Shown piece after piece: positions 22,011 to 33,929 of a stretch of 64,000 nt of DNA (the stretch's first letter is position 1; the number at the start of each line of letters is the position of its first letter). The DNA is taken from the NCBI RefSeq assembly GCF_000208745.1, contig NC_030852.1, forward strand, positions 19,250,753 through 19,314,752, read 5' to 3'. The DNA comes from Theobroma cacao (Eukaryota > Streptophyta > Magnoliopsida > Malvales > Malvaceae). The position numbers and the translations under genes are program-made. Below the pieces are notes generated by a model. The model was not told the origin of the DNA. It worked only from the letters and a program-made list of their open reading frames with translations, and did not search any database.

Positions 22011-23073
22011 TGTTGGTCCCTATAATATGTGCTAGAAGATGGGTGAATTGTATAATTGGCTCTTAACAATATTGGAAACTAATTTTCATAACTTAAGAAA
22101 ATAAAAATAGAGTACAAGATGCACAACAATTTAGAGTCATTCGGTCTAAGACCTACATCCACTACCTTGATTATCCAACCAAGGATTTTCCCAACAAATC
22201 CACTAAGATTCGGTGAAATTCACAAGCTTTCACCAAGCTTTACAATGGCTTTTCAAGGCTTAGCCAAAACCTTTTACACTAATTTTTCACGGGCTCAACT
22301 AAAACCCAAAGTGGTTTTCCAAGGCTCAACCACAACCTACAACAATCAAGCTATCCTAAGCTTGAACAACCCCTTAGAGTGACTTCCTCACTCTAAGAAT
22401 ACAAAAAAAGTAGTAAAATAAAGTACCTATGATCACTGGTTGATCTGATTGGTACAAGATTAAGAGCAAAATACAAATGCAAAGAGTTTGCGTTTAAGTA
22501 CAGTGAAGATTTTCTAGTTTTTCAACTCTCTATAGCTCAAATCTCATTCAAGGCTTCTAAAAAACTTATTTCTAATTGTTGGAAGACCCTTTTATACTCG
22601 GAGATGCAACTCTGATGGCAGTTTGGCAGTTTTATGTCTATTTGAAACAGTTGAGGATGAGTTCTAGCCGTTAATCTGTGTTGTAGTGCTTTGGTTCAAA
22701 TTGTAGACAAAGAGCTCTTAGTCGACTGACTTGGTCGACTAAGTTGGTTCTCTTTCAGCTCGCAGATTCTGGCAGAGAGCAATTAATCAACTGACTTGGT
22801 CGACTAAGTTGATTATGTTTCTCAAACTCTTCAGCTCACCATTCCTCCAATTTGAAACTTGGTCAACCAACATTTTTCCTTGTTTCACCAATAAGCTTCC
22901 TCCTTGTTAGACAGTTGCATCTTGTTATTTTTATCCTTCTTTTTCTTTTGATATACTCTTTGAAGAGTTAATTAATCAATTTCATATAATAATTTTCCTG
23001 CACACTTAAGTAAGGTATTAGACACAAATAAATGGGAATGTTTTATTATCATTAAAAACTAATAGAGCCAACA
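22011..23073 (-). mobile_element. 3' LTR of copia element F
   Basis: The LTR is 1063 bp, with TGTTGG...CCAACA ends. On the minus strand it starts TGTTGGCTCTATTAG and ends GGGACCAACA. It is similar along its length to 33930-35003 and to the K 5' LTR at 59051-60176. Palindromic words of the CTTAGTCGACTAAG type cluster at 22718-22815. The frame at 22119-22382 is a shadow of LTR text, repeated at 34039-34302. Confidence 0.95.
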
Positions 23074-23090
23074 ATCTCCCCCTTTTTGAT
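23074..23090 (-). other. Polypurine tract of element F
   Basis: The minus strand reads AAAAAGGGGGAGATTG directly before the 3' LTR, the usual plus-strand primer of copia elements. Confidence 0.85.
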
Positions 23091-23930
23091 GATGACAAAA
23101 CATTCCTTGATTAACAGCATAGTATCTTTTTACTCTTTTTAGTTTTTTGCAGAAAAGCAGGATTGCTCCCCCTAAGTATATGCTCCCCTTTCGTGTGTGC
23201 ATATTTTGCTTACTTTATTCCAGCAAATTTTATTCTTATCATAGAGAGAGAATGACATTGTACACTTAGATTATATATGTGTATATATACATGTACAGAA
23301 ATCTAGAATGATTTACAGCAATGAATATTGACAGATTTTCATAAAGAATTCAACAAAGTTCTGTCAACAGCATACAGTCATCATATTTTATCTATTCCCT
23401 TCATGATTCAATTGACATTCTATACATAGCATCTATATCTATTTATAAACAGAAGTTATTCTCAATGCCATATTGAAAATCATTTATCAACGTGTAAATC
23501 AATATTAGCATGGCATCAACAGATTTTGTTCATGACAGTAAAAATACCAAGATAACAAAATATCAACAAACTTCAATTTGTAGCAGTTAAACAACATAGA
23601 TATTTCAACATTCACTTTTCACACATAACCATATAAACAACAGAATTAAACTTAAGTGTTCAAGTGCCACCATGGCATAAATAACCGTTAATCAAAAAGT
23701 ATTCCAAAATTGCCCCTGGACTATTTTGCTTCCTATCTCTTATTTTTCTAAGTTCTTGTTCTTGATTCTGCTTTTTTTTTCTTTCTTAGGTTCTTGGTTC
23801 CTTCACCCTTACATTTTTTTTTTAATTTTGTTCATTTGTTCCTGCATCCCTGGTTGCATCCCTAGTTCCTACACCCCTGGTTCTGCCATCCTACTCCCTT
23901 TTTTTTGTCAATATCAAAGGAAGGGGCTTT

Positions 23931-25886
23931 TATTCATCTGATGTGTCAAAGGGTGAGGATTCAGTGCCATAGAAAGGGTTTAGAGGAAAAAGAGAGGGCT
24001 CTTGAAGAGGTGATGACTTTCTAAGGGAAGTTTTTGGTGAGGACTTGTTTGAGATAGGGATTGGACTCTGAGGATAAGAGGCTGAAACTGGTCTGGATCT
24101 CTCTGCCAACCTAGAACACTTTATTCTCTTGAGAAAAACTATCTTGATGGCCATAGTCTTCTTTCCTTTGGTTGGTGGTTTTGCTTCTGTTGGTGGTGTT
24201 GTAGTGGCTTTTGCTTTCTTGGATTTTACCTTTACTTTGGGAGCAGATGTAGGTTTTTTTCCTTTTCCTACATCTCTACCATCTTTTTGAGTTTCTGTCT
24301 TATCAGTGTCTTTTTCAGCTTCTCCCTCCTTAACCATTTGGTGGAAGACATTCATAATGGAAACTTCCTCTAAATTTGGAGGAGAGGCCTGGTGTTTCTT
24401 TGTTCTGAACCAACCACTTCAGTCCTTTGTTTTGATTCATTTTTTCTTTGAAGTTCAAGAGAGGGTGTCTTAGCTGGCTGATCATCCCCTTGGTGAGAGT
24501 CTTCAGTCTGCAGAAAAGGACTGGCAGATTTGTAGGTGAAACCTTTAGCTTGAATGCCATAACTTCCAACATAAAGAGCAGATTTTTCTACTGGCGTAGT
24601 TGAACCTTCAGCATCTTACTGTGCTGGTGCAGTGCTAGATGTTGCAGAGTTGTCTGTAGCCACAGGTTTAGATGGTATGTTTTCCTTCTCCTTCAGCTTG
24701 TTTTCCAACTCAGTGATTTTTTCTTCAATTTTCTATAGCTTTTCTCCTTGGTCAATTAGCTTTCCATCAATCCTCATGAGCAAATTAAAAATTACTTCAT
24801 TTGAGAATTTGGAAGAGGCTCCTTCAGGTTGAGTAGGTAGGTTGTGTTCTTTTCTTGGATCAGTCTTGGGGGTCTTAATGAATCTTTCCCCATCGAGTAT
24901 ATACCCCATTTTAACCAAGCTCCCATAATAAATAGCTTGATCTCTAGTTTTTACCAAGTCCACATCATACCTCTTTGCCCATATTCCCTTCTTCTGTACA
25001 AGGGATGTAATGACATTCCCATACGACAAATTAACCTTATCAAGTTTGCAGGCACTTCTCATTTTTTTAATCATATATCTTCCCAAATTTAGAGATACCT
25101 CGTTGAAGGCATGTTCCATCAGCTAAAGGTCTTAGAGGCTGATGTAGCTAAGGCTTCCACTTCTACCTTGAATGTTTGTTCCTATGAAATAGTGTAAAAT
25201 CCTAATCTGAAGGCTGATTATCAGACCTTAATTGCTCTTTGAAGAGTTTTTTTTCCTTTCTCCGGGTGATGATCTCCCACAATGAGGATGGATCATTTTT
25301 TCAGGGAGCTCATACTCACCTTCTTCACATTATATTTTCAGCAGGTTTCCTAAATCTTCAACAGTCATAATAAATTCTTTTCCATTCAGATATACATTCA
25401 AACCATTTTTGACATAATCATCAGAATCTACTAATTCTTTTCCTTTCAAATCAATGCTAGAATAGAACTTTTTAACCAGACTTGCACTATAAGACCTATT
25501 CTTAAAGGTGTTGTAACTTTTTAGTTTCAGTTCATCAAAATACCTGGATAAACTAGTCTGGATTTCTATATTTTCATCAAAACTCTTCCAATCAATAAAT
25601 TTGCCACAGGAGATTGGTGCATTCTCAATATTTTTGAACCTATATTCATGCAACTTATTCCTGAACTTCGAAGAAGAAGAACTAGTACCTTTGTGGGTGA
25701 GGATTCTGTATCTTTCTTCTTGTTAGTTTTCTGCTTCTTTTCTCTTAGTTTCTCGGATATTTCTTTCACTAAAGCAAGCATGATTTTCTTTTTCTTCTTC
25801 AGACTTTTTGTTCCTGTTCCTTCCTCCATTGGCCTTTTCCCTTTCTTCTTTTCTTATATCTCTTTACTCTGAGATGTTCTTACCAT
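23931..25886 (-). pseudogene. Extra coding region (third ORF) of copia element F
   Basis: Located between pol and the 3' LTR. The likely start is ATG at 25886, giving MVRTSQSK, followed by a stop after about ten codons. The rest is spread over several frames: a lysine-rich N-terminal part (25829-25566), a middle part (25653-25330), and 25119-24733, then a Lys/Pro/Ser-rich tail ending at 23930. The middle part has FIDWKSF, SLVKKFYSSI and YLNGKEFIMTVEDLGNLL. This resembles the 'putative plant transposon protein' domain, whose members have LVREFYANL and a later LSP-type strand. The 24733-24600 part would form a coiled coil (KIEEKITELENKLKEKE). It has no signal peptide or membrane segment, so it is not env-like by appearance. 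The function is unknown. The domain assignment is by eye. Confidence 0.6.
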
Positions 25887-26343
25887 TTTGATTCCAAAAA
25901 TTTTTAATGGTTAGGGTTTGAGTCAGTTTCAGAGGCAAACAAAAGGATTTGGGATTTTGTTTTTAGAGCAACGGGTTTCAGGGGAGAGAAAATGAGAGGT
26001 TGTCAGCAATTATTTCTTAGAAAACTGCTCACCTTCCTTAAGTACTACCCTACTTTTATTTCTTCATAATTGCAAAATTCCCTCTAAAATTTTGGTTATT
26101 TACCTTTGGCAGTTATTCTTCATTCTCTTTGCACTCGGTAAACCCAATTTTTATCTCATTTTACTAGTCTTTCTCTAGACTGACTGAGTCTTATTATTTA
26201 ATGCTGTCAGACCACTCTTAGTTGACTACGATTTCCTTAGTCGACTGAATGCACTCTATTTTCTATGTGGGAGCCAAAGGTTTTCTCATAACTCCTTCAT
26301 ACTAATCATCCCTAAATTTCTTCTAATCTCATAGAATCTATCT
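25887..26343 (-). promoter_or_regulatory. Leader-like spacer before the extra ORF of element F
   Basis: On the minus strand the spacer runs from the end of RNase H to the ATG of the third coding region. It contains two copies of the LTR-type word, AGTCGACTAAG and a variant (about 26225-26252), which otherwise occur only in the LTRs of F and K. Further on comes a CT-rich stretch of about 100 bp just before the ATG, like a plant 5' leader. This could be a separate promoter, but no transcription evidence exists in the sequence. Confidence 0.35.
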
Positions 26344-27060
26344 TCATTTAGAGGTTTGGTAAAAAATGTCTGCTAATTGATGCAAAGTGTTCACAAATTC
26401 TATCTTAATATCATTTTTCACTACATGGTCTCTAATAAAATGGTGTCTAATTTCAATGTACTTTGTCCTAGAGTGTTGCACAGGGTTTTTTGATATATCG
26501 ATTGCACTTGTGTTATCACAGTATATTGGTACATTATGCATAGTTATTCCATAGTCTTTTAATTATTGGTTGATCCAAAGAATTTGTGCACAGCAGCTAC
26601 CTAGTGATACATACTCTACTTCGGCTGTTGACAAAGCTACTGAATTTTGCTTCTTGCTAGACCAAGACACAAGCATGCTTCCTAAAAATTAGCATGTTTC
26701 ACTAGTGCTTTTTCTATCAGTTATACTACCAGCAGTGTCAGCATCTGAATATCCAACTAAGCTAAGAGTTGAGTCTCTAGAGTACCATATTCCTAGTCCT
26801 TGAGTGTCTATGAAGTATCTAAAAATTCTTTTAACAGTTGTTAGGTATGTTTCTTTAGGCTGTGACTGAAATCTAACACACAAGCACACACTATACTGAA
26901 TATCTGGTTTACTTGCTGTTAAGTAGAGAAGAGAGCCGATCATACCTCTATAAAGCTTTTGATCTACATCCTTACCTTTTCCATCTAAGTCGAGTTTGGT
27001 GGATGGACTCATTGGTGTGGAAATTGATTTTAGCTTTAGCATATCGATTTTCTTGAGCAT
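26344..27060 (-). pseudogene. pol: Copia RNase H domain of element F
   Basis: RNase H removes the RNA strand from the RNA/DNA hybrid. The segment starts with LKSISTPMSPSTKLD and RGMIGSLLYLTASKPDIQYSV, then has GYSDADTAGSITDRKSTSE, a standard copia landmark. The C-terminal part (26541-26344) has PIYCDNTSAI and the final HHFIRDHV. A frame break lies between 26689 and 26541. It is linked to the RT upstream and both are remnants. Confidence 0.88.
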
Positions 27061-27906
27061 ATCTTGAGTGTATCATTCTTGGTTGATGAAGATTCTTTCC
27101 TCACATTGTTTAATTTAAAGACCCAAGAAGTACCTCAACTCTCCCATCATGCTCATCTCAAATTCACCTTGCATTTCCTTAGCAAAGTTCTTGCATAAGG
27201 CCTCATTAGTTGCACCAAATACAATGTCATGCACATATATTTGCACAACAATTAAATCAATTAGATATCTCTTAATGAACAATGTAGTATCGATGCTGCC
27301 TGTATCATACCTTTTTTCAACTAGAAATTTTGAAAGCCTCTCATACCAAGCTCTAGGAGTTTGTTTCAATCCATACAAGGCTTTATGAAGTTTCAAAACA
27401 TGATCAAATTTTTCAAAGTCTTCAAAACCAGGTGGTTGTTCTACATATACTTCCTCTTGAATTAATCCATTTAAGAGTGCACTTTTTACATCGATTTGGA
27501 ACAATTTAAAATTCATGAAACATGCAAAAGCTAGCAACAACCTTAAGGCTTCAATCCTAGCAACGGGAGTAGAGGTTTCATCATAATCTATTCCTTCCTC
27601 TTGGTTGTATCATTTTGCTATCAGCCTAGCTTTATTTCTAACTACATTTCCTTGCTTATCTACCTTATTTCTAAATACCAATTTTGTACCAACAATAAGG
27701 TGACTTGAAGGTCTAGGTACCAATGACCATACATGATTCCTTATGAATTGATCAAGTTCTTCTTGCATGGCCATTATCCAACTTTCCTCTTTTTTAGCTT
27801 TTTCAAAGTTTTTAGGTTCAATTTGAGATAAAAAAGCTGAAAACTCATAAGTTTCTTTAGTTACTTTCCTAGTTCTAACTCCTTGTGAAATGTCACCTAT
27901 TATTTG
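27061..27906 (-). pseudogene. pol: Copia reverse transcriptase of element F
   Basis: The first frame (27906-27610) has ESWIMAMQEELDQF, the usual RT start. The second (27540-27115) has [27 protein letters not shown] and the active-site line. The catalytic box that should read YVDD is YVHD, so the second aspartate that holds the metal ion is lost. The fully aligned relative K has YQMDIKSAFLNG before the window ends. A stop or shift separates the two frames near 27606. The right end is set by the insertion of solo LTR E. Confidence 0.9.
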
Positions 27907-30687
27907 TGTCACGACCTTGAACCTCCCTCAGGCCCATGACAACCGTCGCGAAGTCCCGATTGACACTCGTTACCCGAAATGCCAATCGAAACCCCGCAAG
28001 GCTTACATATCAGTTTCTTGCCTTTCTTGTGAGCAATCGTTTTTAAATATTCCGTTTTAAACAATTACCAGTCGTTTCTGGCTCAAGTAAATCAAAAAAC
28101 AAAAATATATCATTTTTTATAGAAAACAATATAAAATAGAAACACGTGTAAATAATCTTTTGTAACGTGAAAGTAAAATAAATTCATACATACAAAAATT
28201 TACAAAGTTATAATGTACAATAATAATTACAATGACAAGTGACCCAAAATACACCCAGTGTTAGTGCTAGTAACCTACTATCTGTGAGATAGAGGGGTCA
28301 ACTAGAATTCTCGACAAAATCAAGAATCTACAAGCTACCACAGACCTGAAATGTTTGGAAAGGAGGTGGGTGAGATTTTGCAATCCCAATGAGTAAATAG
28401 ACATTATCATAAATATCTAAAGGCGAGTAACATGGAGACAAGTTTAAACAACAAATTACAAACCATTTCATAAGGTTTTCAATTCATTCCTTAAACCATA
28501 AAATATTTGTAATTTACCAAAATAGTTGTTAAGGCTTATGACTTTTATTAAAACAAGGCCCAAGCCAAAACTAATCCTTGGGGATACCTTGGCTGAGTCA
28601 TTTAACCGAGTCTGCCAAGGTAGTTATGATATTTACATATGAAACACATTTTTATTTTTAAAACAAGCCGTTCTTTGGCGTTGGCCGAGTTACACATTCA
28701 CGTGGGGGTTCGACGTGAAGTGAGCTCTAATACTACCTCGAGAGTTACCCTCATCGCCTCTACAACCGGAGTAATTATGTAACCGGGTTTACCGTGCCCC
28801 TCTAATAGGCGGTCCACGAAAACCAGTTATTGCAGTGACTAAACCCACCAATTTTAATAAAATTTCGATAGTATAACGTGACTTTTATTTATTTACCCAG
28901 CCTGCATAGTAAAAATAGCTTACATAATTTCCCAATGCAATTTATCAAATATAGCCACATATACTCATATTTCATAAGTCATTCATAGGAAAATATATAT
29001 TTCAAAATAATTGGCAGCCTCCAATTACTCAATTTCATAATCAACACAATATATTTTTATTTGTCACATTTATTTCTAAAACATCAAAAATCCCGTTTTA
29101 ATCTCATTTTCATTTCATAAAATACGTAAAGAGCATTTAAAAATAAACTCTAGATAATTTACAATAATAATAGGTTTACTCATCGTTTGTGCAAATTAAC
29201 TGATTTTTAGGTGCCCCGATCACTGTTCGTTGGGTACGACTTCCTTGCCTTTACCGGAAAGCTCTCCTCCTAAACACAATGCAAAATTTACCCAATTCAC
29301 CACGTTGATGTTAAATCTCTATATAATTGACTTAAATCCTATACTAATGCATGGTATGAAATGCAATAGCCTAAAACAGCTTAAACGCGGTATTAACCTA
29401 TTTTTGGCACTTTACCCGTTACATTGCTAACGCGCTCCATTTTAGCTCTAAATTGTCCCATTTTCTCCACAACATTTCTAACCATTAAATATCAGCCAAT
29501 AACCTTCTAAAATCACCAAAATCAGCTCACTTTCCACCTTGAAAAATTCGGTCAAAAATGGGACATTTACTCGATTAATTTTCCACTTTGTTTTTCTATC
29601 ACATTTAACCATTTTTCATCATTTTCTCTTCATTTCTCTTAAAATAAAAATCAGTTCATCATCATTTTACATCAATGCATATTCAGCCAAGGGTGGGTAT
29701 TGTGAAAATTTCATGCTTTCTTGCCCAATTTAATTTCTATACACATTTAACTAACTAAAACTACCAATTTAACTAAAAATCAAAACCTAAAAATTTCATA
29801 ATCTCTCCCCTAGAATTTTGGCCAGCCTTTGGTTTCACTTTTTGATCTCTCTCCTCAAGCATGCTTAATGGAAATAAAGGCATAGGAAAGATAGAAATTA
29901 AACTAAAATTGAAAAATCTTATCGTTAGACGCATAAACGGACGAAAAACGCGATTTTCCCTTTGAATTTTCTAGTTCTCCTTTGTTTTTCTCTTTTCTTC
30001 CTTTCCTCTTTATTTTCTCTCTTGTTCTTTTCTTATGGCCGGCCAGCACTTAATATGGGGTTTAAATGGGTTGACTTTTCATTAAAATAATATTAAATCA
30101 TTAAAAAGTGCCATGTGTCACTTTCCCATTGGCCCGTTTTTAAAATTTCATCCATTTGTTTCCAAATTTTCACCATACACTTGTCCCACATATCCATAGC
30201 TTAGATAAAATTCTCAGACTTATCCAAAGTCTTGGTGGAGTAATTTTTAAAATTTACACTTTTGCCCCCGTAAAAGTGAAAAATTACATTTTTGCCCAAA
30301 AAATTGAAAAATTGCCCATAGACATATTTTTCATCCCTTATATTCATACCATTCCCCAATTTGTCAAATTTGATCTAAATTCTCTCCAAATCTCAAATTT
30401 TATCTGCGGGTGGTAAAATTACGATTTTGCCCCTGAACATCAAAATTTTCAATTTTACCCCAAATGAACCCTCGAACTCCGAACAATCATTTTTAGTCAT
30501 TCCTGGACTGTAAAATATTAAATTGCATCCTACGATTCCTATTTGAACTAGTTTAAGGTTAAATCAACTCAAGTGTACCGTTAGGTACAATACCGGGTTA
30601 CGTCTATTCTTAGGACTTTCCTAGTGTAATAACATGCTACTCAGTGCGTGTATGTTATGACATGTGTTTATAGGGTCGGGTTTTACA
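27907..30687 (-). mobile_element. Solo LTR E, gypsy-like family X, TSD ATTTG
   Basis: The 2781 bp LTR lies in reverse. On the minus strand it starts TGTAAAACCCGACC and ends AAGGTCGTGACA. A perfect ATTTG duplication flanks it (27902-27906 and 30688-30692). It interrupts element F, whose pol is continuous to copia K across the junction. Family X features include TGGCCGGCCA at 30036-30045 and the hairpin at 28687-28727. No internal domains, so solo. It is younger than F. Confidence 0.95.
28687..28727 (-). other. Conserved LTR hairpin (copy E)
   Basis: Arms GAGTTACACATTCACG and CGTGAAGTGAGCTC pair imperfectly; this copy has the most changes, mostly in the loop and outer stem. Confidence 0.55.
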
Positions 30688-31020
30688 ATTTGGTCTTGTG
30701 GGTGATCTCTTACAAATCACCAACTCCTTGGTAGATCATCATTTTAATTTTCTACTATTTACAGATTTTCTAGAGGTCGAGTTTCATTTTCTCTTCTAGG
30801 TGAGCTTTCTTCATTATTTTTGTTGTTCTCTAAGCTCATTTCCTCCATTTGTTCTTTTAGGATTTCTGCATCATCATCATCATCATTAACTTCTTTTTGT
30901 AAAGCATTTGACTCATCAAAAACTACATGGATTGATTCTTCAACGGTTAAGGTCCTTTTGTTAAAAACTCTATAGGCCTTTGAGTTTTAATGCATATCCT
31001 AAAAATATTGCTTCATCACT
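30688..31020 (-). pseudogene. pol: Copia pol linker between integrase and RT in F
   Basis: The minus strand continues past the stop after GKFDA at about 31020. It has SDEAIFLGY, then the acidic EEMSLENN-type linker shared with K (63070-63420). Solo LTR E was inserted into the linker. Several stops occur. Confidence 0.8.
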
Positions 31021-32163
31021 CTATGCATCAAACTTCCCTAGGGGCTGTTTTCCATTGTTCAATACAAAGCACTTATAACCAAAACTCCTAAGGTGAGAAA
31101 TATTTGGTTTCCTACCTTTATAAAGTTCATATGGAGTCTTTGAAATCAAGGGTCTTATTGAGACTCTATTAAGAATATAAGCTGTTGTATTTACTGCCTC
31201 AGCCCAAAGATATTTAGGTAGGTTTTTCTCACATAGCATAGTCTTAGCCATTTGTTTTAGGGTTCGATTTTTCCTCTCTACAACTCCATTTTGTTGGGGT
31301 GTTCTAGGTGCAGAAAAATTGTGATCCAACCTCTTTTCATTGTAAAATTTTTCAAACTCATCATTTTCAAATTCTCCTCCATGATCTCTCCTTATGCTAA
31401 CTATGGCTACTCCTTTTTCATTTTCTACTTTCTTACAATGACTTAAGAAGGCTGATAAAGCATCATTCTTATGAGCAAGAAAATAAACCCAAGTATATCT
31501 AAAATAGTCATCAACTATTACAAAGCCATAAGATTTTCCTCCTAAGCTAGTTGTGCTTATTGGACCAAATAGATCAATATGAAGCAATTCAAGAGGTCTA
31601 GATGTTGACACAATCTTCTTAAACTTGAAAGATGTTCTAACTTGATTTCCTAGTTGGCAAGCATCACATATTTTGTCGCTTTCAAATTTTATATTTAGCG
31701 GCCCAGCAACAAGATTTTTCTTAATTAATTTTGACATGGTATGCATGCTTACATGTCCTAATCTCCTATGCCATAGCCAACTATCAATTTCAGTATTTGC
31801 AACAAGACATACTTCACTATTTACTTCAAGATCTTCAAGAAAAACTACATACATATTTTTCAATCTTTTTCCTATAAATGAGATTTTATTTGTACTCATA
31901 TCTATCACTTCACACTTAGTTGAATCAAAACATACTTTAAATCCTTTATTACATAATTGACTAATACTTAGTAAATTATGCTTTAAGCTTTTAACCAACA
32001 ACACATGACTAATTTGAGTTTGGGAATTCTTACCAACCGTACCTATACCATGGATTCTGCCTTTTGAATCATCTCCAAAGGATACAGTTCCTCCCTTTCC
32101 CTTATCTAGCTGAGCAAACAACATTTCATCTCCTGTCATGTGCCGTGAACAGCCACTGTCCAT
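31021..32163 (-). pseudogene. pol: Copia protease to integrase of element F
   Basis: This is the longest open frame of the window (380 codons). Near its start comes the protease active site DSG (residues 2-4, in MDSGCSRHMTG), preceded by more protease text upstream. Residues 131-137 are WHRRLGH and 166-169 are CDAC, together the zinc-binding part that opens the integrase. The integrase core has D197 (HIDLFG), D260 (RRDHGGEF) and E296 (VVERKN), so the D,D,E set is intact. The region then runs through the YELYKGRKPNISHLRSFG line. Integrase inserts the DNA copy into the genome. It could code for a folded product, but the RT partner is dead. Confidence 0.93.
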
Positions 32164-32241
32164 GTACCAAGGCTGTTTCTTCTTGAGTTGAGCTCTTGAA
32201 CATGTCTCCTTTAAGTCCAGCTCAACCTACAAAATTGAATT

Positions 32242-33871
32242 TCAGTTTTTCTTTATAGGTACCCATACTTTGATGGGTCCTTGAGTGTTAATTGTAGCAA
32301 ACGATCCCTTAAGAACCCAGATTTTCTTAACTTTTTGTACTTTTCTTTCCTTAAAACAGTCATATGATAAATGACCAATTTTACTATAAATGTAGCATCT
32401 TAGTGATGCATTAGCAGAATTTTTCTTTTTGTACACATCTCTTTTTGGAAATTCATTATTCAAACTTTTAAGAGCTGTGTTTTCATCAAGAGTTATTTGC
32501 AAAGCTTCAGACTTATTTTCCACCTCTTGTTTTAAAATCTCAAAGTTTGGTTTTGAGTGTTCTAACTCAACTTGCAAAATATTTCTTTGCTCAAAAATAG
32601 AAGTAAACTCTTGTTTCATTTGTTCCAAATCATTTTCAAGTAATGCAACCTTTTTCTTTAATGATTTGTATTTTGAAAAAAGCCTTTCAAATTCATCGTA
32701 AAGGCATTCATACTCATCTTGTAAGTCATCAAAAGAATTATTGCAGGGGGATGAGGATACCTTTGTTTCATCATCTTGTGCCATTAAACAAATATTGGCT
32801 CTTTCCTCAAATTTTTCATCTTCAGCTTTAGAGCTTGAAGTGTCACTGTCCAACCATGCAACAGCCACCATTGCTTTCTTAGATTTCTTATTTTTCTTTG
32901 GAGTTTCATTTTTCAACAATGGGCAATCAGACTTGAAATGACTAGGTTTCTTGCACTTGTAGCAGATGAGCTCCTCCTTTTTGTTAGAGTCAATTTTGTT
33001 TTTGTTTTCCATGAGGCACCTTGGTTTTTCCTGAAACCTCTTATAGCTAGCCTTCGGTTTCTTCTGCTCATTAGCTTTCTAAATTTTCTTCCAACTAGAG
33101 CTAATTCTTCATCATCATCACAAGAAAGCTCTTCTAGCTCTTTTTCAAGGGTGCTGGCTTTAAGTGCAATACTCTTTTTCTTTTCCTTTGCTTCCCTTCG
33201 GTCTTCTTCTTCTTCCTTAAGCTCCAACTCATGAGTAAGAAGAGACCACAAATCTCATCGAGTGTGATGATGTTCAGATTTTTAGCCTCTTTAATGGTAG
33301 TGACTTTTTGCTTTCAAGATTTTAGTAGGCTTCTAAGCAGTCTCTTTACTAATTCATGTTTAGGGATAAGCTTGCCTAGCTGACTCAATTTATTTGTGAT
33401 GTTTGTAAACCTATCAAACATGCTGGTGATGTCTTCACTAGGCTCCATTTTGAACATTTCATAACTATGTGTTAAGAGAGCAATTTTGGACTCCTTTACT
33501 TGAGAAGTCCTTTCATGGATTATTCTAAGTTTTTCCCACACTTGTTTAGCTGTTGTATAGCTTGAGACTTTGTTAAACTCAGTGGGGGTTAATGCATAAT
33601 GCAATGTGTTGATGGCTTTAAAGTTTATTTGAACTTTCTTAGTTTCAGCCTCGATCCATTCAAACCTTGGCTTGGGCATCAACTCATTTGTCAATACATT
33701 CACAGTTGAAGGCATAAAGGGTCCATCAGTTATGATATCCCACATTTCATAGTCTATAACTCTAATGTAAATTGACATTCTAGTGCTCCAATAAGGGTAA
33801 TTAGAGCCATCAAATAGAGGTGGTCTGTTTGTTGATTGTCCCTCAGCTACTACTGATTTTTGGAGAGCCAT
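32242..33871 (-). pseudogene. gag: Copia gag of element F
   Basis: Gag forms the particle. The start is ATG at 33871, 45 bp downstream of the PBS. The first 185 residues hold a gag domain with PPLFDGSNYPYWSTRM, ALTPTEFNKVSS, AKQVWEKL and KVIPKHELVKRLLRSL-type lines. A stop and shift then lead into a charged region (33251-32913) and a long C-terminal part (33012-32242). It has a zinc knuckle CYKCKKPSHFKSDC (CX2CX4HX4C), a heptad-like coiled coil of about 100 residues and a second knuckle CYIYSKIGHLSYDC that lacks its second cysteine. In K the same layout is present. The long gag with coiled coil is typical of SIRE-like elements. Confidence 0.9.
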
Positions 33872-33915
33872 TTCAATCCTCCCTAAGGATGTTAAGCCTT
33901 AATAATAGTTAACTA

Positions 33916-33927
33916 GCTTTCATACCA
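33916..33927 (-). other. Primer-binding site of element F
   Basis: The minus strand reads TGGTATGAAAGC, two bases away from the TGGTATCAGAGC site used with initiator tRNA-Met. It lies 2 bp from the 5' LTR, as in K. Confidence 0.85.
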
Positions 33928-33929
33928 CT

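Noticed and set aside
22119..22382. An 87-codon frame repeated almost unchanged at 34039-34302
   Set aside because: The repeat is due to the two LTRs of copia F; K has the same text in reverse at 59900-60100 without the frame. Not a gene.
31673..33234. Plus-strand frames of 62-98 codons opposite the F gag and pol
   Set aside because: Antisense shadows of the real minus-strand copia frames.
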